This document shows positions 32,168 through 42,570 of a DNA stretch of 64,000 nt, piece after piece. The stretch comes from Sphagnum compactum (lineage: Eukaryota; Bryophyta; Sphagnopsida; Sphagnales): assembly GCA_965153455.1 (NCBI GenBank), contig OZ234493.1, positions 26,092,213-26,156,212 on the forward strand, given 5' to 3'. How positions within the stretch are numbered: the stretch's first letter is position 1; each line of letters starts with the position of its first letter. The translations under genes and the position numbers were made by a program. The notes under the pieces were generated by a model. The model was not told the origin of the DNA and ran no database searches. It saw only the letters and a program-made list of their open reading frames with translations.

Positions 32168-35100
32168 TTAATCATCCTCATCAGAGCCCACTTTTTGCTT
32201 CTTCCATTTATAAGCTGCTTCCAAAATCTTAAGGTTGGGAGCCATGCCTGACTCCTCCGGAAAGATGTAGTCTGTGTACTCCTCAAACCTGCACAGATCA
32301 TTCAGGGTGCAGTCCAACATCAAAAAGATTATCAGCAAGCTCTTCCTCTTTCTCATCCCTGTGGATGCTCAAGCAATGAACTGCAGTTATGTGAACAACA
32401 AAATAGTCAAGAGAGGAAGTTCATTAGATGAGAATGAAACTCCATACCCTGCAGGTGTCCCATCTTCTGCAGAGATGGGCCGCTTTCTCTTCACTCTCCG
32501 TGGCATCTTCCTTTGTACAGCTGCCACATCACCAAGGTCTGCAAAGCTGTGCTCTGTATCCCGCCATTCCTCAAGTAACATAGCTCTCTCCTCTTTCTGG
32601 TCAGGTGCTGTTGTTTGCAAGCTTTCAAAAGCTCTCTCAAAAATTGCTGGACCACCGTATGGACAAAATCAGTGTGCATTTTAGCCAACCATTTGACCTC
32701 TAATGTCCAGAAATTGTACTAGAAAACACACTAAATTGATCTCACTGCAGAAGACTCACCTCTGGATTTATTCACTCGTTCCTTCATTTCTGCCAGTAAC
32801 CTGTCAGGATCAGGCTCCCTGCCTTCTTCTTGTGCCCTAGATTCTTCCTCTGATGCCATTGTTGCCTCAAACTTGGCAAAGCTAACCCAGACTTTCAAGT
32901 GTTTTGTACGGTCCAACAGCCTCTCATACAGTTGCCTTGTCCGCTCATGCTCCCCTTCGGAAATCTCAAACTCAATGTATGCCTATACACATGGGAGAAT
33001 CCTCCATGTCAACAGAGAACATCTTAACCATTGTGGGAGGAAACAGCATACATAGTCTTGATAAGCAAAAAGGCATGCTCACCCATTTGATAAACATCAC
33101 AGACCCTTGATAAAAAAGAATGTAACCCTACCTTCCAAAGCAATTCAGGCATATCAAGAACAGGTTGTGCAATAGCAAGTTCAAAAATAGCCCGGCCCCT
33201 CTCAGTTTCTCCTAAAGACCTCTCCAGCTCTGCAAATTTGCTCCAGGCATAGCAGTTGGCTGGTGCCCACTCCAGATACTTTTCATACAATCTTCGACAT
33301 CGATCTATATTACCAAGCTGCAACTCTATCTCAATATATGTTTTGAAAATCTGCAAATCAAACCCCCACCACAATCAGGCTTAAGTTGACCTCACAATGT
33401 TACAGGGAGAAGAAATGTCAATTTCTTCTTGATCTCAGACCAATAGACTAGGCAGAGAATCAAGTGCTAAAACTCATCTGGCACCAACTTCTTGACATTG
33501 ATGAGGGTATCACATACTTTATCCTTTGGTGCCATGCCAATAGCAGATCCCAAGATTTGCCGCATAGATTTAAGGTCTTTCCGTCGTATCTCAAGCTGTG
33601 CTGCCATTAACCACATCTTGGCAAACGAGAACTTCCTATGTGGAATCAGTTTCAAACACTCTCTGCAACAGCACAAAAACCCCAGAATCAGTCATCTGAA
33701 ACACATGTAATGCAGCTTACAATCTGGAACTATGGATTGATGCAGACTTGTGGGTGAGAACCCCTAACTTGATGAAATACATGTGTTTCTTGACCTCCTC
33801 ATCTTCCCACATTTCTATGCTGCAATAAACTGACAAATCTTGCTGTGAAGCACAACAAGTGTTGTGCCTTTTGAACTTACGTAGATTAGAATTGCTTACC
33901 TGTAGACCTCCCTAGTCCTCTCCAGATCTTCAGCCTCCAACTCCTCATACAATGCATAATTGATCCTGATACGCCAGTATAACAGAAGTTCAACAGACCC
34001 AGATCAGATTGAGCAAGATAGAAGTGGAAAGAGATTGAAGCTTGCACACAAATCCACAAAGAAAAAAAGAACAGTCCAAGAGAGTTGTTCTTGTCATCAT
34101 AACTCACCAGAGATAGATGTATCGTTGCCAATACCGTTTCTCATCTGCAGGAGGCACATTTGCTATAGCTCGCTCATACACTTCGTGGATTCGTGCCTTA
34201 TCTCCAACACTCTCTTCCAGGTGACAATAATCAAACCAGATGTCATAATTCAATGGACTCTTCTTAATCTCTTCTTCATATTGGAATCGTCTCTTGCCCA
34301 CAATCACATCCTCAATACCCTCCCTGTCACCATACTGCTTCTCAAATTGCACAAACTTCCTATAAAGATCTTCCGCCTGTCCCTTTGGGATATGGTCCAA
34401 TGCATACTTGTAAATGCATCTTGCTCTTTCCACCTCCTTGAACTTCTCCTCGAATTCAGCAAAAGCAACAAACAGCTCTTGGGTTTGTCCATCCTCACCC
34501 AATTGCTCAATGGCGCGCTCGTAGCACTGTCTGGCTCTCCCAACTTCACCATTCTTCACTTCGAACTTGGCATATCGGACCCATGCTTTCACAGTGGGAT
34601 GACATTGCACATACCTGTCATAAATCGCTCTTGCTCTTTCAATTTCGTTGTACCGAAGCTCAAACTTGATGTATGCAGACCAGCCATGGTGATCAGGCTC
34701 CCATGTCATCCATCTCTCAAGTATCTGTCTTGCTCCTGCTACATTCCCAAGCATCTCTTCCATGTGAATGTACTTGTACCATAGCTGGTCAATGCGTGGC
34801 AGCAAAGAGACAGCCCTATCCCACACATTTCTTGCGCCATTGACGAACCGATGCTTCATCTCCATCTCTGCATACTTGAGCCACAGAGTAGTGTTGCGGT
34901 AATCCACCTCCAATGCTCTCTCCCATATGGACCTCGCCCTGGCGAAGTCTCGTTGGCTTTCTTCCCATTGAGCGTACTTCACCCACACACTCGTGTTCCA
35001 TCTCACTCTACGTATCAGGTCTTCGAACTCCTTGCGCTTCCTCAAACGATACTCCGCAAGCTCCTCGGCGTCTGTGATCTTCTGCTTCGGGGGTCGAATC

Positions 35101-35273
35101 TCAGCCTCCTGTCTCTCCCGCGCTTCTCTGAGGATCTGTTCCGCGGTGATTTGCACAGGAGCTGGAGTCTTGTTCTTCACCCGCGTGGGACGTGGCAACT
35201 TCACCTCCGTTTCCTTCCTTGTCAAGAACCCTAACGCAGGATCCGCTTCCTTCATCGCCATGCTTGCTTGCAT
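32168..35273 (-). CDS. CRNKL1: Crooked neck-like pre-mRNA splicing factor (HAT/TPR repeats; CRNKL1/CLF1)
   Basis: Crooked neck/Clf1 is a scaffold of the Prp19-associated (NineTeen) complex needed for spliceosome assembly in the nucleus. Seven minus-strand exons (35273-34108, 33965-33900, 33662-33518, 33350-33132, 32982-32760, 32646-32448, 32288-32168) join in frame with GT-AG borders to give 712 aa, about the family length. The N-terminus has [40 protein letters not shown] and [21 protein letters not shown] long array of HAT repeats follows: [80 protein letters not shown] and others, to [13 protein letters not shown]. The C-terminus keeps FPEES and [13 protein letters not shown], then an acidic end. 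The start could also be the second Met, five residues later. The gene is divergent from the FAM32A-like gene, 719 bp between ATGs. Confidence 0.97.
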
Positions 35274-35992
35274 AAACCCTCTTCTTCTTCTTCTTCCTCC
35301 TCCTCCTCCTCCTCCTTCTCCCCTACTCAGCTAACAAAACACACCAAAACAAACAATCTCTCGATCTTAACTGTCTTCCCATCTCCTTCCCCACTTTTAG
35401 CCCACCCCTCCTTCCTTGCACGTCATGAACTCATCGTCCTCTTGCTGCGAGCGAGAAGATCTCGATACACTACCGCAAGCTTCTTCGTCAGAGTGCACTG
35501 CTCCTGCTGTTAGGGTTAGGGTTAGGGTTTGGTGCTCGTCGTCCTCGTCGAACGCTGGCGTCAGTCAGTTCGCAGCATGTTTTGCGCCAGTCGAGATAGA
35601 TCGTCGTTGGATGCTTGGGACCCACTTCGCAAGCGACAGGTGCAAAAGTGTTGTTCTATGTGAAGAAAACAGCTAGGCCGTTGGCGAAGAGATGATCTCT
35701 TCTTTGTCGACGATAATTTGAGGTTTTTCTTACGGTCGGTGATAAGAAGAAGAAGAAGAAGAAGAAGGAGAGGTGGGGGAAGTAGAGCGGAGCGTGCAGG
35801 CAAGCGGTTGTGGAGAAGAGCGAGCGGGAGGACGTAGGAAGAGTGGGGGCATCATCAACTGCGCTTCGGTTTGTTTCTCAGTTTTTCTTGCATCGTTTTA
35901 CGGTTAGCTGATGGAGTAGGGTTTCTGGATTTTGGAGTGTACGCGTTGTTGATTCTCTTGAGAAAGAAAGAAAGAAGGTGAAGCTTGCGGCA
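35274..35992. promoter_or_regulatory. Bidirectional intergenic region between Crooked neck and the FAM32A-like gene
   Basis: The 719 bp between the two ATGs must hold both promoters and leaders. It contains CTT/CCT triplet repeats (35278-35318), a short telomere-like run 'gttagggttagggttagggt' (35511-35530) and a GAA-triplet run (about 35746-35770). No TATA box was assigned. Confidence 0.5.
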
Positions 35993-36373
35993 ATGTCCTC
36001 ATCCTACGAGAAAGTGAGAGGTGGGAAGCTGAGTCTCAAAGGCGGGTCAGGTCTGGAAAAAACGATAGACAAGAAGAAGAAGAAGAAGAACCACAAGAAG
36101 ATGGCGCAGCTGGGGACTGAAGAAGAAGAAGCCACGGATCCTGTCGCAGAGGTGGAAGTAGTAGGAGAAGAATCAGGAAAGAAAAGTGGAAAACCGGTGT
36201 ATGACATCGACACAGGTACAGGCCACGCTCCGGATGGCAAGAAGAGCAAGAAATACGAGGAGCTTTTCCCAGTGGAGACCAAGAGATTTGGTTATGTGAT
36301 TCCGGAAGTGCTGTCAAGAGAAGCAGCTCTTGATGAACGAGTCAAGAAGAAGGCTGATAGGTACTGCAAGTAG
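35993..36373 (+). CDS. Small lysine-rich FAM32A/DUF1754-like protein
   Basis: A single-exon frame from ATG 35993 to TAG 36373 encodes 126 aa. The N-terminus, SSYEKVRGGKLSLKGGS followed by a Lys-rich run, resembles the start of FAM32A/DUF1754 proteins (a Y..V..G.L.LKG motif then KKKKK). The C-terminal part, KKYEELFPVETKRFGYVIP then ALDERVKKKADRYCK, resembles small plant proteins of this group that I recall only loosely. The family is nuclear and FAM32A is reported in the spliceosome; no role is proved here. A GTG 15 nt upstream is in frame, but the ATG is preferred. A possible intron in the 3' region was not supported, as the frame closes with an acceptable family-like C-terminus. Confidence 0.75.
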   Translation: MSSSYEKVRGGKLSLKGGSGLEKTIDKKKKKKNHKKMAQLGTEEEEATDPVAEVEVVGEESGKKSGKPVYDIDTGTGHAPDGKKSKKYEELFPVETKRFGYVIPEVLSREAALDERVKKKADRYCK

Positions 36374-36636
36374 AAAAAGGAAGCTGTAGTTTCTTGAGAA
36401 TGAAAGCTTTGTTTTGCAGCTCTTATGGTGCCCTGAACCCTGGGGAAGAAGAAGAAGAAGAAGAAAAACCAAAGCACGAAGAAAATCTGCCACAGCAGAT
36501 TGGTATGTCTGTCTTCTTACGGCCAGGTTGAAAATGGCTACTGATTGGAGAGGAAGCTCCTTCCTTTTCTCTGACATGTCTGTGAATGTTGTTAGATGTT
36601 TTGCACTGGTGCTGCTGCCACCATTATGGTTGCATG

Positions 36637-37055
36637 TACACCATCATGTTTGAGATGGTTGGATTCTTCTATAGCTTCCTCTTGCAAGAAAGTGTCGATC
36701 AATCTGAAGGTGCTTGGAATCCTGTGGAAGAGGTTGAGATCAAAACTGGAACCATGGAAATCTGGTGCAGATCTGTAACACCACCATGTTTTGAGATGTT
36801 GAAATTCTTCTCTAGCTTTCCTCTTGCAAGAGAGTGTCAATCACTTGAAGGTGCCCAGAATCCTGTGGAAGAGCTCAAGAACAAAACTAGAACCATGAAA
36901 CTCTGGTGCAGATCAGTTCACCATCATGTTTGGGATGTTGAGAGTCTTCTGTAGCTTCCTATTTGAAGAGAGTCAATCACTAAAGGTACTCAGAATCCTG
37001 TGGAAGAGCTCAAGGGCAAACCAGAACATGAAACTCTGGTGCAGATCAGTATGTC
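36637..37055 (+). repeat. Three-copy tandem repeat of about 137 bp downstream of the FAM32A-like gene
   Basis: Units begin with 'caccatcatgtttgagatg' (about 36640), 'caccaccatgttttgagatg' (about 36779) and 'caccatcatgtttgggatg' (about 36919). Each continues through 'cttgcaag', 'gaatcctgtggaagag' and 'ctggtgcagatc'. The last copy is partly deleted. ORFs through it are repeat translations. Confidence 0.75.
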
Positions 37056-38196
37056 TTTATGGCCACATAAAAAATGCTGCAATCAAGAGGGAGCTCCTTT
37101 CTTTCTTGTTCATGTGTGCAAATTGCTGCAGTTCTTATTGTCTCATGTGCAAGCGCTTCTTTTCTCCATAATCTGTATATTGCAATCTCTTTTCCTTCTG
37201 TAACAAGATGTCGGTTGGTGTATATCACCATCAAATCTGCACATTTGGGTTGTTTTGAAGTCTGCAGTAAATGTTATTCTTTCTGTTCTGTCTTCCTCCA
37301 TCATGCTTAAACAAGTGTTTGTATTTTGCTTATGACAATGTTACTCAATGCTCTCTGAGAGAACCAGACTTAACAGACTTCAGCTTCCTATGCACCATTT
37401 AAGATAGAAAAGTACCTAACCTCCTCAGAGGCAGCTGAAAGTGCTTTTGCCCTAGTTCAATGTGGCAACTAGATAGAGAAGTACCCAGTATGCTCAGTGG
37501 TTGATGAGGATGATTTACTGACCCTGGTTGAATGTGGCAAGGAACTTAGCATTTCCTTTTCTCAAGCTTTTGTACCTATAACCTTGTGAACCTTTTATCA
37601 AAAAAAGGAAAAACACAAGAAAGAGAGAAATGGATGGAGAATGCACAAAGGAGACCTCTTCCACCAATCTTTTTCAATTGATGTGGGGTGCAGAATAGTG
37701 CTCTCCCTATTCCAGAGATTTTGTGAAAACCCTACTACAACAAACAGCACCGGAAAAATACAGCACTGCAAGCAAGCTAGCAAGCACAAATTCTAGACAA
37801 AACATCACTTCAAACTCTGCCCAATGTGCAAAATTCTCCTCGGCACTATTCTCCTTTCTCTCAACTCAAAGCTCCTTGAAGCTCTTCTCCCTCATGCTCT
37901 ATCTCTCCTCAAAGCACCAGTCATCAGTAGTTGAGGAACAAGAGGAAGATGCAAAGTGAATGATAAACCAAATGTCTTATCTGTTTTGAATTTCAAGAAG
38001 ATCAGAAACCCCTTTGCATCTTACAAAATTGAATGACAGATGATTCTGCTGCTGTGCACTATATCACCAACTGTGCTCACTTCAGAGGAGATAAAAAACT
38101 TTGTTCAAGGTTGTCTGACAATGGATCGCTGCATAAATGTCTTTCTAAACACAGATATGAGGAGACATCACCAAGTTGGTTTGCTTGCAGGAGATT
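37056..38196. other. Intergenic between convergent FAM32A-like and OST3 genes
   Basis: No gene is recognised. It contains the OST3 3' flank. A duplicated phrase 'agagaagtacc(c)agtatgctc' / 'agaaaagtacctaacctcct' near 37410-37490 may be a minor repeat. Confidence 0.45.
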
Positions 38197-39261
38197 TTAT
38201 GTCCATCGTGTTGGCCAGAAAGCATGAATCCAGTATCCTGTTTTCCAGTTGTCAAGCAAGACCACCTTCCTGACAGCCAAGAAGCTGATAGCAATGCCAA
38301 CAAGCATGAGAATTTGTTGCACCATCCTGGATTTGATCCGAGCTGCAAATTGCGTAATAAACCCTAACAACAATCCCACCACTGTGTAAAGAAACCCTAC
38401 CACGAAGCCCTCAGCACCGAGCTGCATCCCTGAACCTTGGTAGAAGAAGAGGAGCTTGCCAGGCTGATTGCGGTCTTGCATGAACAGAGGCATCCTTCGA
38501 ATGATGTTGTGCATCCCACCAGAGACACTGAAGAAGTACACAAGGATGGCTATGGTGCACCAAACCCTAGGTTCCCGCATTGGAGAATCTGGCGCAATCA
38601 ACTTCTTGATTATGAATGGGGTTGTAGCAAGGAAAGCTAGAACCAGGAACCACATCTGCCATTTGCTGATGGGTGGAGGCCGCTCAATTGCAGCAGACTT
38701 TTGCTTCGTTTTGGCTTCTACAAACATTGACATGCCTTCTGCACTTCGTGGAAACTCAGACTGACTCATCTCTTCTGACTCGTCAACGTTTCCATTGCCT
38801 GGTGGGATGTACCTGATGTGCGGAAGAGTTGTCACTCCGAAGAGCTTGAAAACTTGTTGCGATTGTTTGAACTCTAGGTCGCAGAAGAAAACCCTAGAGG
38901 CAGCTGCCTCATTGGTACTACCTTTGTTATGTTTGATGTACGCAAGAGACGCGAGGCCGAACTCTTTCCGAAACTCTTCCAGTCTCAGCTCCCTATTGTC
39001 TCGCAGTTGTGATGCATCGAAGAAGATGACCAGGGAATAAGGTCGAGGATCTGAAGTCGACATGAACCTTCTGAAGCTTGACTCATCCAGATGAATCACT
39101 CCATCTTTGCTTTTGGATTGTCGATGCAAAAGCTCTGCAACCCGATCCGCATTCGTATCCGCAAACACCACGGGAGGGCTAATCACACACACACCCAACA
39201 ACAAAACCAGTGCAAAAACACGACCTCCTCCTCCTCCCATTCTTCTCTTTGCTGCAATCAT
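38197..39261 (-). CDS. OST3: Oligosaccharyltransferase subunit OST3/OST6
   Basis: OST3/OST6 is the thioredoxin-fold subunit of the ER oligosaccharyltransferase that N-glycosylates secretory proteins. The 354-aa frame is uninterrupted by introns. A signal peptide (about residues 1-35, hydrophobic core VFALVLLLGVCVISPPVVFA) precedes a lumenal thioredoxin-like domain. This domain holds SLVIFFDASQLRDN, VFFCDLEFKQSQQVFKLFGV and LPHIRYIPP. Four transmembrane helices follow from about residue 205, with SVSGGMHNIIRRMPLFMQDR, KLLFFYQGSGMQLGAEGF and VGFLYTVVGLLLGF. The C-terminus VVLLDNWKTGY is conserved. The CxxC redox motif of yeast and animal OST3 is absent (DASQL at its place), as in other plant members. 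ATG 39261 is the first in frame; MGGGGG, seven residues later, is the alternative. Confidence 0.96.
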   Translation of the reverse strand: MIAAKRRMGGGGGRVFALVLLLGVCVISPPVVFADTNADRVAELLHRQSKSKDGVIHLDESSFRRFMSTSDPRPYSLVIFFDASQLRDNRELRLEEFRKEFGLASLAYIKHNKGSTNEAAASRVFFCDLEFKQSQQVFKLFGVTTLPHIRYIPPGNGNVDESEEMSQSEFPRSAEGMSMFVEAKTKQKSAAIERPPPISKWQMWFLVLAFLATTPFIIKKLIAPDSPMREPRVWCTIAILVYFFSVSGGMHNIIRRMPLFMQDRNQPGKLLFFYQGSGMQLGAEGFVVGFLYTVVGLLLGFITQFAARIKSRMVQQILMLVGIAISFLAVRKVVLLDNWKTGYWIHAFWPTRWT

Positions 39262-40620
39262 CTTCTTCTTGGCCCCCCTCTTCTTCCTCCTCCTCCTTTG
39301 ATCTTTGGAACAGATTGATAAACGTTATGCAAGCATTGTAAACAATTCTGCAAAATCTGGAGAAGCAAAGCTACGATAGCGAGAGGGCACACAAATGCTC
39401 AGCTACAAACCCTAACGAGAGTCCAGTGAAAACCCTAATGCTTTCGAATTCCTTACGCTGTTGCCGCCAGTTTGTTGCCTGGGATTTCCTATAAAGTGCA
39501 TGCTTCTCCACCTTGAACGCGGTTTTAGTTGTTGTTGCCATCGCTCATACATGGCGTGTCTGTTATATTGATTGCATCTTTGTGATGGTGTTTGTAATAG
39601 GGTTTGCAGTTAGGGTTTAGAGCTGGTGCAAGAGGCGCATGGGTATTGCTCTCTTCTTCTTTGCTTATTGTGGCTTGGGTATTGCCTCAAACATTTCGTT
39701 GCATGGTATGTCTGCTGTGTAGATAGTTTCGCAGAGATGGGGATCGTCGAGTCTTGAGGAACATGGGTTTGCAGTTAGGGTTTGGAGCAAGAAGGGTGTT
39801 GTTTCTTCTTCTGTGTTTTTTGCGCGGTGGGTATTGCCACAAATCAATGATGATCTTTTGTTAGCCAAATCCGAGCCTTCCGTCTCACTGCTGCCAAGCT
39901 CTTCCTCGATCTAGTGTGAGGACTTCTGTTTTTTATCACAGAGAGCTTAGGGTGGGGTTTCAAGCCCTTTCATGGGTTGCTTTGATGTCTTGCCAAGATC
40001 TTTGCTGTTCAGGAGTTCTCATGCGATGATGATCTTTGAGAGGGTCTGGAAGTGAGGAGATGTAATTGGCGGCGACGATGACAAAGCAACCGAGAAAAAC
40101 AAACACTGCCTGAGATTTGCGCGCTCATCCTTCACCACTGCATCTCGCTTCTGTACTTCTTCTCCATCTCAATCAGTGATTGCTGGGCCCACTTTCATTG
40201 TTCTTCCTTCTCAGTGATGCTTTACCACTCCTGCAGTATATCCATTTTCTGTTCTTCGGGAATACTTGCCCTTATTGCTCCCTGTTTTCTCTACAATATT
40301 GTCTTGATATCTTGTGTTAGCATAGCTCCTTGTGATATTGTAAACAGAAGAAAACAATCTTGGCAAGGATCTGAAAGAGGAAGGTCATTAGAAGGCACCG
40401 CCGAAACTCAGTCTGGCGTCTTCTTTGAGTGACAATCTCAACACTTGATATGAGCCAAGATTTCGTTTCAAGTTTTCTAGGACGGAAGTAGGTTCTTTTG
40501 GTTTAGGGTTTGAGGCTTACAATTTAGGGTTTAGGGTTTAGGGTTCATAAAAACAAGGCTAATGGGAGGCCAATGCAATGTAATATGTTTCTTGTTAGCT
40601 TGTTAACGCGGTGAGTGAGT
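39262..40620. other. Upstream region of OST3 and gene-free DNA with a partial duplication
   Basis: 'gggtttgcagttagggttt' occurs at 39600 and 39766, with similar surroundings ('ggtattgc...cttcttct', 'atggtatgtctgctgtg'), indicating an imperfect tandem duplication of about 170 bp. A TTTAGGG run lies at 40520-40545. ORFs of 67-72 codons lack recognisable features. Confidence 0.5.
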
Positions 40621-42029
40621 GAAAGTGAACTTTTCGACAATTTTGCAATAACTTTGTATTAGTTTGAGTGTTTTGAATAGCACAAACAAAAGAAAATGCT
40701 TTGTTACTTGATGATTAAAAAAAAACCATGAAACTTAGTGTGGTTATGAAAAATAGCATTCTGTAGTAAGTTCACTCGCTTTTTATAGTTCCACATTTCT
40801 CCTTTATGAGTGTGAAAGAGCATCTACCTAATGGTCTTTTGGTTATTTGTTTGATGAGGAAGAAAAAAATAGTTTTACATCACATGTGAAGGAGACAACA
40901 ACTTTAGAATTAAGCTTTTGTAAAGGAAATGTGGTAGGCAAAGAACATGTTGGGAGATCATGGAGAAATGTAAGTTTTTGTGCTTGTTAGACCTTATGGA
41001 GAAGAAGTATTGAAAATGCCATTGCAATCCATTTAAGAGAGCAATTTAAAAACATTCATAGATACTATGAATGTAAATTCTCCAAATGATGTGTTATGAA
41101 ATCGGAAGTAAGTTCAAGATAAGTGAACAAAATGAAGATCTATGAAACAAAGAAGAAGATCTACTAAATAGAAAAGAAGATTGAAATAATTATACTTTCA
41201 TTTGATTGGCTATGGTTTGAACGTTAACATTTTTTTTGATACTATCAAAATAAGTGGCATATTTAATGCCAAAGATCAAAGTGTGCTTGTGATGAATTTT
41301 AAAATTTGTGAATGTTAGTGATGAAGAAGATGTCTAAAAATGTCAAATGTTTAGTAGCCCTAAGAAACAAACTCGCATGTATAGGGATGACAATGCAAAT
41401 GTTAAAACTACTAATTTTAATAGCCTTAGAACTAGGGCATACAAGTTATTTAGTGTGCAAAGGAAATTTAATGAGAAATTAAAAAGGAAGTAGAGGCGGT
41501 TGTCCATAGGTTCATCTGTAATTATAGATGCCATTAATGATTCCACACATGTGGTGAAGAAAATTGATTCTAAAAAAATGGAGATGACAAAATTCATCAC
41601 ATTTCAAGTGAAAAGCATAGAAAACAAATGATGATACAAGGTCAATTACAACTGGTTCTTTTGTTTTTGGATGTGTTGAAATCAAAAACCACATATGGTA
41701 GTGGCAATTGATTAAAAGGAATTAGTAATGACAATTGACTTTGATTTGTATTTCCATTCGTGGGAATAAAAATTTGGATTCCATTTCAAAACTCATCTTG
41801 TTTTACTTTGTCATGGGACAATTGAATGTTCAAAAAAAAAACTTTTTTTAATCTCACTTTCTGTTTTTGCTTATTTCTTTCTTTTAACTTGATAGGCAAT
41901 CTATCAACACCAAACCCCATTAGGTTCGTCACATCTTGTTCTTACATTTGTTAATTTAAGCTCTGGTGCACCCCAATTTCACAATAGTTATGAACTACAC
42001 CACAAGTAATTGTAATTACTGATGTTTGT
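40621..42029. other. Gene-free AT-rich DNA
   Basis: No supported gene. It lies next to the Harbinger relic and may contain further decayed transposon sequence (a Lys/Arg-rich stretch near 41340-41500, + strand), but I could not identify it. Confidence 0.4.
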
Positions 42030-42570
42030 CAACTCTAGAATTAAAAGGTTTCAAAATTCTCCATTTATTTTTCAAAGAACCAAATGCTTCCATCACCACC
42101 CTCCCTAAATTCATGTTGGAATCATATTTTATTTTGTCCACATTTCCAAGATTATGAATCTTCCAATTCTTTTACAAATAGGTATGAATTGGATAAGCTA
42201 CATCACCAATTAAGAATGGAATGCATCTCATACCTCAAAAGTAATAACTAATTTTTGTAAAATTTCAATTGTGCATATAGGCTACACTTCTTAAACTACC
42301 CACCATCATGTACCCCTCCAAGTTAGCTAACATAAATGTTCCAAAAGATTTTCTCTGCATCACACATAACTTGCAACACAATACAATGGAATTTTTTCCT
42401 ATTGAAAAAATCACCATTAACAACTTTAACTCTTTTGTTTGGAAGGTCTGCATGTGAATTCCATCTAACGTTCCACAAATGTTAGGTATACATGTAAGAT
42501 TTTCAAAATGAACAATGATGTCTTTCAAGCGTTGACCTATAAGAATATTGATGTATTTAATAATCAATTC
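42030..42570 (-). pseudogene. Fossil PIF/Harbinger (HARBI1-type) transposase
   Basis: The minus strand keeps landmarks of the DDE_Tnp_4 nuclease in order, with stops and frame changes between them. These are IPNICGTLDGIHMQ (first catalytic Asp), GGVHDGG in another frame, FLIGDVAYPIHTYL (second Asp region) and MEAFGSLKNKWRILKPF (C-terminal Glu region). An intact transposase would be about 350-450 aa. This one is clearly dead. Confidence 0.8.

Noticed and set aside
33750-33830. Extra exon in the Crooked neck gene (minus strand, reading KKHMYFIK)
   Set aside because: The flanking exons 33965-33900 and 33662-33518 already join in phase with family-like sequence. Inserting this piece would add residues unknown in the family.
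36586-36954. A 122-codon ORF downstream of the FAM32A-like gene
   Set aside because: It is produced by the 137-bp tandem repeat and has no start or splice support.
40520-40545. Interstitial telomere
   Set aside because: Only three TTTAGGG units; too short to claim a telomere fusion or relic.
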